Source of the DNA: Trichosphaerium sp. ATCC 40318
Taxonomy: Eukaryota; Discosea; Flabellinia; Trichosidae
Length of the DNA stretch: 64,000 nucleotides
Assembly: GCA_038496445.1 (NCBI GenBank)
Contig: JALMLS010000446.1
Coordinates: forward strand, 1 to 64,000
Direction of reading: 5' to 3'
Positions 60,504-64,000 of the stretch are shown piece after piece. The translations under genes were made by a program, and so were the position numbers. Position 1 is the first letter of the stretch. The number at the start of each line of letters is the position of its first letter. The notes under the pieces are model-generated. The model was given only the letters and a program-made list of their open reading frames with translations, made no database searches and was not told the DNA's origin.

Positions 60504-60759
60504 ATCGTCAACTGTTGAACTACCTATGTAACTGTTAATAAATAGATTATTTTTACAAGAAAAACGTTTATTTTCTTTCTACTTTGCTTGCCCTTTACCA
60601 AAGTAAGTTATTTACTTTTGAGAACCTGTTTTTACACTTACACTCAAATCACTGCCAAGATTAGCTATAGGCACGTGTCAGTCCAGTACAATTACTGAAT
60701 GATTCGGCTTAGTCTTGTTGGCTTAACTGAGTAACAAATTTCACTTTTAACTCACTCAA

Positions 60760-62842
60760 ATGAAGCTCATCCTTCTTTTATCTGCGCTTCTAGCGTTATC
60801 TAGCGCCATACCAAAGATTGGACAAATCAAATCCTTTCCTGGTTTTGCAGGAACACTACCTTTCGAAGCCGTGCGTAAAATTGTATATAGGTTACGTGTT
60901 AACATTGATAGTACTCTGGTTACTTCCCAGTGAATGATGGAAAGAAATTTCTCTTTTTCATGTTTGCTCTTAGCCAAGGAAACCCTGAAACAGACCCAGT
61001 TGTATTGTGGTTAAATGGTGGTCCAGGTAACTATTTTTTACCCTAAATTACTAAATTGTCAAGTCACGTGACTGTTTAGACTTTATTTTTCTACCTGGCG
61101 TCTACGACTGCTGGTTAATGATTTAATCTAGGTTGCTCTTCCTTTGACGGGTTTATCTACGAACATGGTCCATTTACCTTTCTAGATGGTCCTATGGGCG
61201 CACAACAGAACTTGACGCTAAATCCTTACAGTTGGAATAAGGTAACAAAAAGGAAAAGGAAATACTGTAGTGAACACGAATTTTCTTTTTTTTCTGTTGG
61301 GGCTGTACAATTTTAACTGTTTTGGTAGGTTGCTAATGTCATTTACTTGGATTCTCCTGCCGGAGTAGGATTATCTTTCTCACAAGACCCGGGAACAGAT
61401 TACAAAACAGGAGATACAATAACAGCAAAGGATTCTCATAACTTTTTGTTGAACTTTTTTTCTCATTTCGTTTCTTACCAAAAGAACGATTTCTATGTTG
61501 GTACGACAGTCACGTCAAATCACGTGATTTTTTTTGTCTTCATAGACGATTAACTCCTTTTCAAGCTGGTGAAAGTTACGGTGGCGTATATGTACCAACT
61601 TTATCACAACAAGTACTACTTGGAAACCAACAAGGTTTATCGCCTAAAATCAACATGAAGGGATACATGGTATGTGTCTTTCAAAAAAGGTGTACACTAA
61701 ACGCATTTTCTTATTCTTTTATCTAGGTCGGTAATGGTGTTACTGATCAAGTTTTTGATGGAAACGCATGGGTCCCTTTTGTAATTGGACATGCCCTTAT
61801 TGGAGACGATCTTATCGACCAAGTCAACAAAGTAAATTGTCAAATCATCAACTGGTTTTTTCTGAACATTAATTTAGGCTTGCCCAACAAAAGAGTACTG
61901 GAACGCTACTGGTGAATGCCAAAGCGTACAATTCAAGGTATGTACCATTAATCAATACGTTTCTGGATGTAGTACATAAATAAGTATTGACTTGGCTTTA
62001 GATGTCAGAGTTGACGGGAGGATTGAACATTTACAATATCTACGAAGATTGTTATCAATCTGGATTCAAAGCAAAAGGACCAATCTCTAAACTTGAATAC
62101 AGAATGCAACAGATCCGTGATAGCAAGAGTAAGCCATAGCCTTGAATTCTTGCTGATATTTCGAAGTCCTATCTTACTCTTCGTTTAGTTCTCAAGGGAG
62201 AGGTACCTTGCATCGACAGTAGCCGAGCTCACGCATATTTGAACCAAGTAAGTACAACGTTATAACAGGAATTTGAATGCTTTTGAATTTGGAACATTCA
62301 GTAACTTGTTCGTTACAGGATTCTGTTCGTACTGCTTTCCATGCTATACCTGTTTCACAGCAAGAGTGGACAATATGTTCTAACCAAATAGACTACCGTC
62401 GTGAAGTATCAAGCACTATTCCTATCCACAAGCAGTTGCTTGCTGCTGGTATAACTTTTTTTTTCTCTTTTTTTTTTAGAATTCTTTATTTCATCCATTT
62501 CTGACTTTTCTGAAGGCTACCGTGGTCTTGTGTACTCTGGAGATACTGATATGTGTGTGCCTTACACAGGTTCAGAGGCTTGGACTAAGTCATTAGGCTT
62601 CTCTGTGACTAGCCCATGGAGACCATGGACTGTTTCCAAACAAGTCGCTGGGTATGTTGTCTCGTACAAGGGTAGTGGAGGTGAGGACTTGACGTATTGT
62701 ACAATCAAAGGGTACGCTAAAATTACAAAGAAAGATTTTCTATTAACCTCTTTTTCATAGTTCTGGACATACAGTACCACAATACAAACCACCTCAAGCA
62801 TTTCACTTTTTCGAAAAGTTTTTGGCAAATGAGTCATTTTAA
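60760..62842 (+). CDS. Serine carboxypeptidase (S10 family)
   Basis: Removes C-terminal residues from peptides in acidic compartments or outside the cell. The signal peptide [16 protein letters not shown] is followed by [15 protein letters not shown] and [19 protein letters not shown], the oxyanion and specificity region. [15 protein letters not shown] comes next, then the nucleophile motif [17 protein letters not shown] (Ser), the Asp motif [14 protein letters not shown] and the His motif [11 protein letters not shown]. It ends KFLANESF at TAA 62840. The whole triad is intact and the length (about 450 residues) is normal for the family. About ten short introns. It may share a digestive role with the M28 aminopeptidase 11 kb upstream. 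Confidence 0.95.
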
Positions 62843-62963
62843 ACAAACACGTGTTTACTCTTTCATAAATGTAACCATTTTAAATAAAAATACCATTCTC
62901 ACTCATTTACCAAACGTCATTTACTGTTGCCGCTAGATAACCAAAAAAGTGGTAGTAAACAAT

Positions 62964-64000
62964 TTAATTGTAGTACAAACCATGTCTTATGGTAGTAGTC
63001 ACGTTTGCAATTGTGTTCGCAATGCCTGACTTTAAATTGATTGACGCAAGTGTAGCTGCTCCTTTGCAGTTTTGAGAATCACAACATACAGTGTAGTAAG
63101 AAGAACTATCAATCGCTCCAGCCAAAGATGTTAATCCGCAAAAACTAAATTGGGGGAAAAAAATGAACACGGTTGTCACGTGATATTAGGAAATAATAAG
63201 TACCCCGAGAATGAAGATCCTAAGAGTGACATTTCGCTTGATGTCGTATTGAATGTAAGTAATTGATTTGTTCCAATAGGTGCACGTGAGTTCAACCCTA
63301 AAATTCAATGTCAAAAATACTGTTCTTTCTTGCCGTTGAAACTGCTGTTGGTACCAATAATAACTCCTCCGTCCGTAGAAGCTAGACCTGCCCATCCATA
63401 CTTAACAGGTGAAAACGTAGCAGATGCACTCTCTACATCACGTGAGTGTTAGAAACTAGCACTTGAAGAAAATAAGATAAAAGACCGTACTAATATCGAA
63501 TCTAGCTAGCTCCCAAGATCCTTCAATATCGCTCACAACCATGTAAATGGATTCAGTAGCTTGAGAATACGTTGAAGATAAAAATTGATTCTTCTCGGTG
63601 CTCGCATTGCCCAGAAAATAAGGTGCTAGTGCCGTAGTCAATATCCCCAAAGAGATTGCTCAAAGTAGTACCTCCTGTCATTCCACTCACAGAGTAAAAC
63701 CGGTAAGAATTACGCCAAGGTTGGTTTCTATCATATACATTTAGAACAAAGGAAAACATGTTCGACGAAACACGCACGTGTACAATTGTTGTATGACGAT
63801 AATTTTTGAACTTGCTTCACTGTAGTGAACAGCAATGGTATGTTGAAACGTGCCAGCTAAAGGCACCGTTTTAATTGACCCAGATCTCAAATCCACTGTA
63901 GCCTGTAAGGCTGTTAGTTGTAAAAGCAGCCAATAAATGAACTCACCAGTACAGATGCATTAGAGGGAAGTTCAAGGATGCAAAACGCGGCTAGAAATCT
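62964..64000 (-). CDS. Partial secreted-type protein, unrecognised
   Basis: The C-terminal part of a gene that runs off the window. Exons in order: WRNSYRFYSVSGMTGG and LSNLFGDIDY, then ESIYMVVSDIEGSWELARF, VESASATFSPVKYGWAGLAS, APIGTNQLLTFNTTSSEMS, then FCGLTSLAGAIDSSSYYTVC and CDSQNCKGAATLASINLKSG. It ends TTIRHGLYYN at TAA 62964. The introns are short GT-AG. The join near 63640-63700 fits best with a GC donor (GCACTA). Ser/Thr/Gly-rich beta text with a few cysteines suggests an extracellular beta-structured domain. It has no convincing match to a family I know, and the start lies beyond 64000. Confidence 0.6.

Noticed and set aside
1-64000. CRISPR arrays, insertion sequences, transposase or reverse-transcriptase genes
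   Set aside because: No spaced direct repeats, and no transposase, integrase or reverse-transcriptase motifs were seen on either strand.

Overview
This window comes from the nuclear genome of a compact, intron-rich eukaryotic microbe. Nearly every gene is interrupted by short GT-AG introns of about 45-60 nt, many with donors reading GTACG rather than GTAAG. The gene content is eukaryotic: anoctamin, COMM-domain protein, ELO elongase, PB1/UBA protein, DOMON protein, PB2-type fusion enzymes. TAA, TAG and TGA all end recognisable proteins, so the code looks standard. A silicon-transporter-like protein, a histidine-first copper-oxygenase-like protein and a YeiH-type transporter suggest a free-living or osmotrophic protist. 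I cannot name the lineage.

Layout, left to right. 1-0.9 kb holds unclear minus-strand exons. 1.2-3.6 kb is a RING protein, 4.0-6.4 kb a YeiH/UPF0324 membrane protein, 6.7-8.2 kb a Gfo/Idh/MocA oxidoreductase and 8.8-10.0 kb an ELO elongase. The elongase is divergent from glycyl-tRNA synthetase (10.0-12.7 kb). A DOMON membrane protein (12.9-14.5 kb) carries an antisense tRNA-like gene in its last intron. Next come a small secreted Cys-containing protein and a coiled-coil protein built of 80-residue repeats (16.0-18.1 kb). 18.9-24.1 kb holds an unrecognised gene, a helical Lys-rich protein, a small gene and an LPMO-like protein. 25.1-27.4 kb is a silicon-transporter-like protein, divergent from a Ca3427-like solute-binding/SAM-methyltransferase fusion (27.8-30.3 kb).

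The second half has a Lys/Arg-rich coiled-coil protein, an anoctamin (32.1-36.0 kb) and a MORN-like repeat protein followed by a 99-bp copied fragment of the 18.9-20.6 kb gene. A very large secreted Kelch/coiled-coil protein (37.7-42.7 kb) is divergent from a COMMD9-like gene. After several poorly classified genes come an M28 aminopeptidase (48.7-50.2 kb), a NADAR-domain protein (50.4-51.7 kb), a long unclassified gene ending in a C2-like domain (51.8-54.7 kb) and a small basic protein. A decayed, frameshifted kinase-like pseudogene and a hairpin-rich stretch fill 56-59.1 kb. A PB1-UBA protein, an S10 serine carboxypeptidase and a partial secreted-type gene close the window.

There is no operon logic. 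Several loci share divergent promoters (ELO/GlyRS, SIT-like/fusion enzyme, Kelch/COMMD). Secreted hydrolases and oxidases (LPMO-like, M28, S10) fit extracellular digestion. The palindrome CACGTG, often as TCACGTGA, is strongly over-represented in introns and spacers. Several introns appear to use GC donors of the form GCACGY. Exon boundaries were joined by eye; starts, stops and splice sites are best-fit readings.
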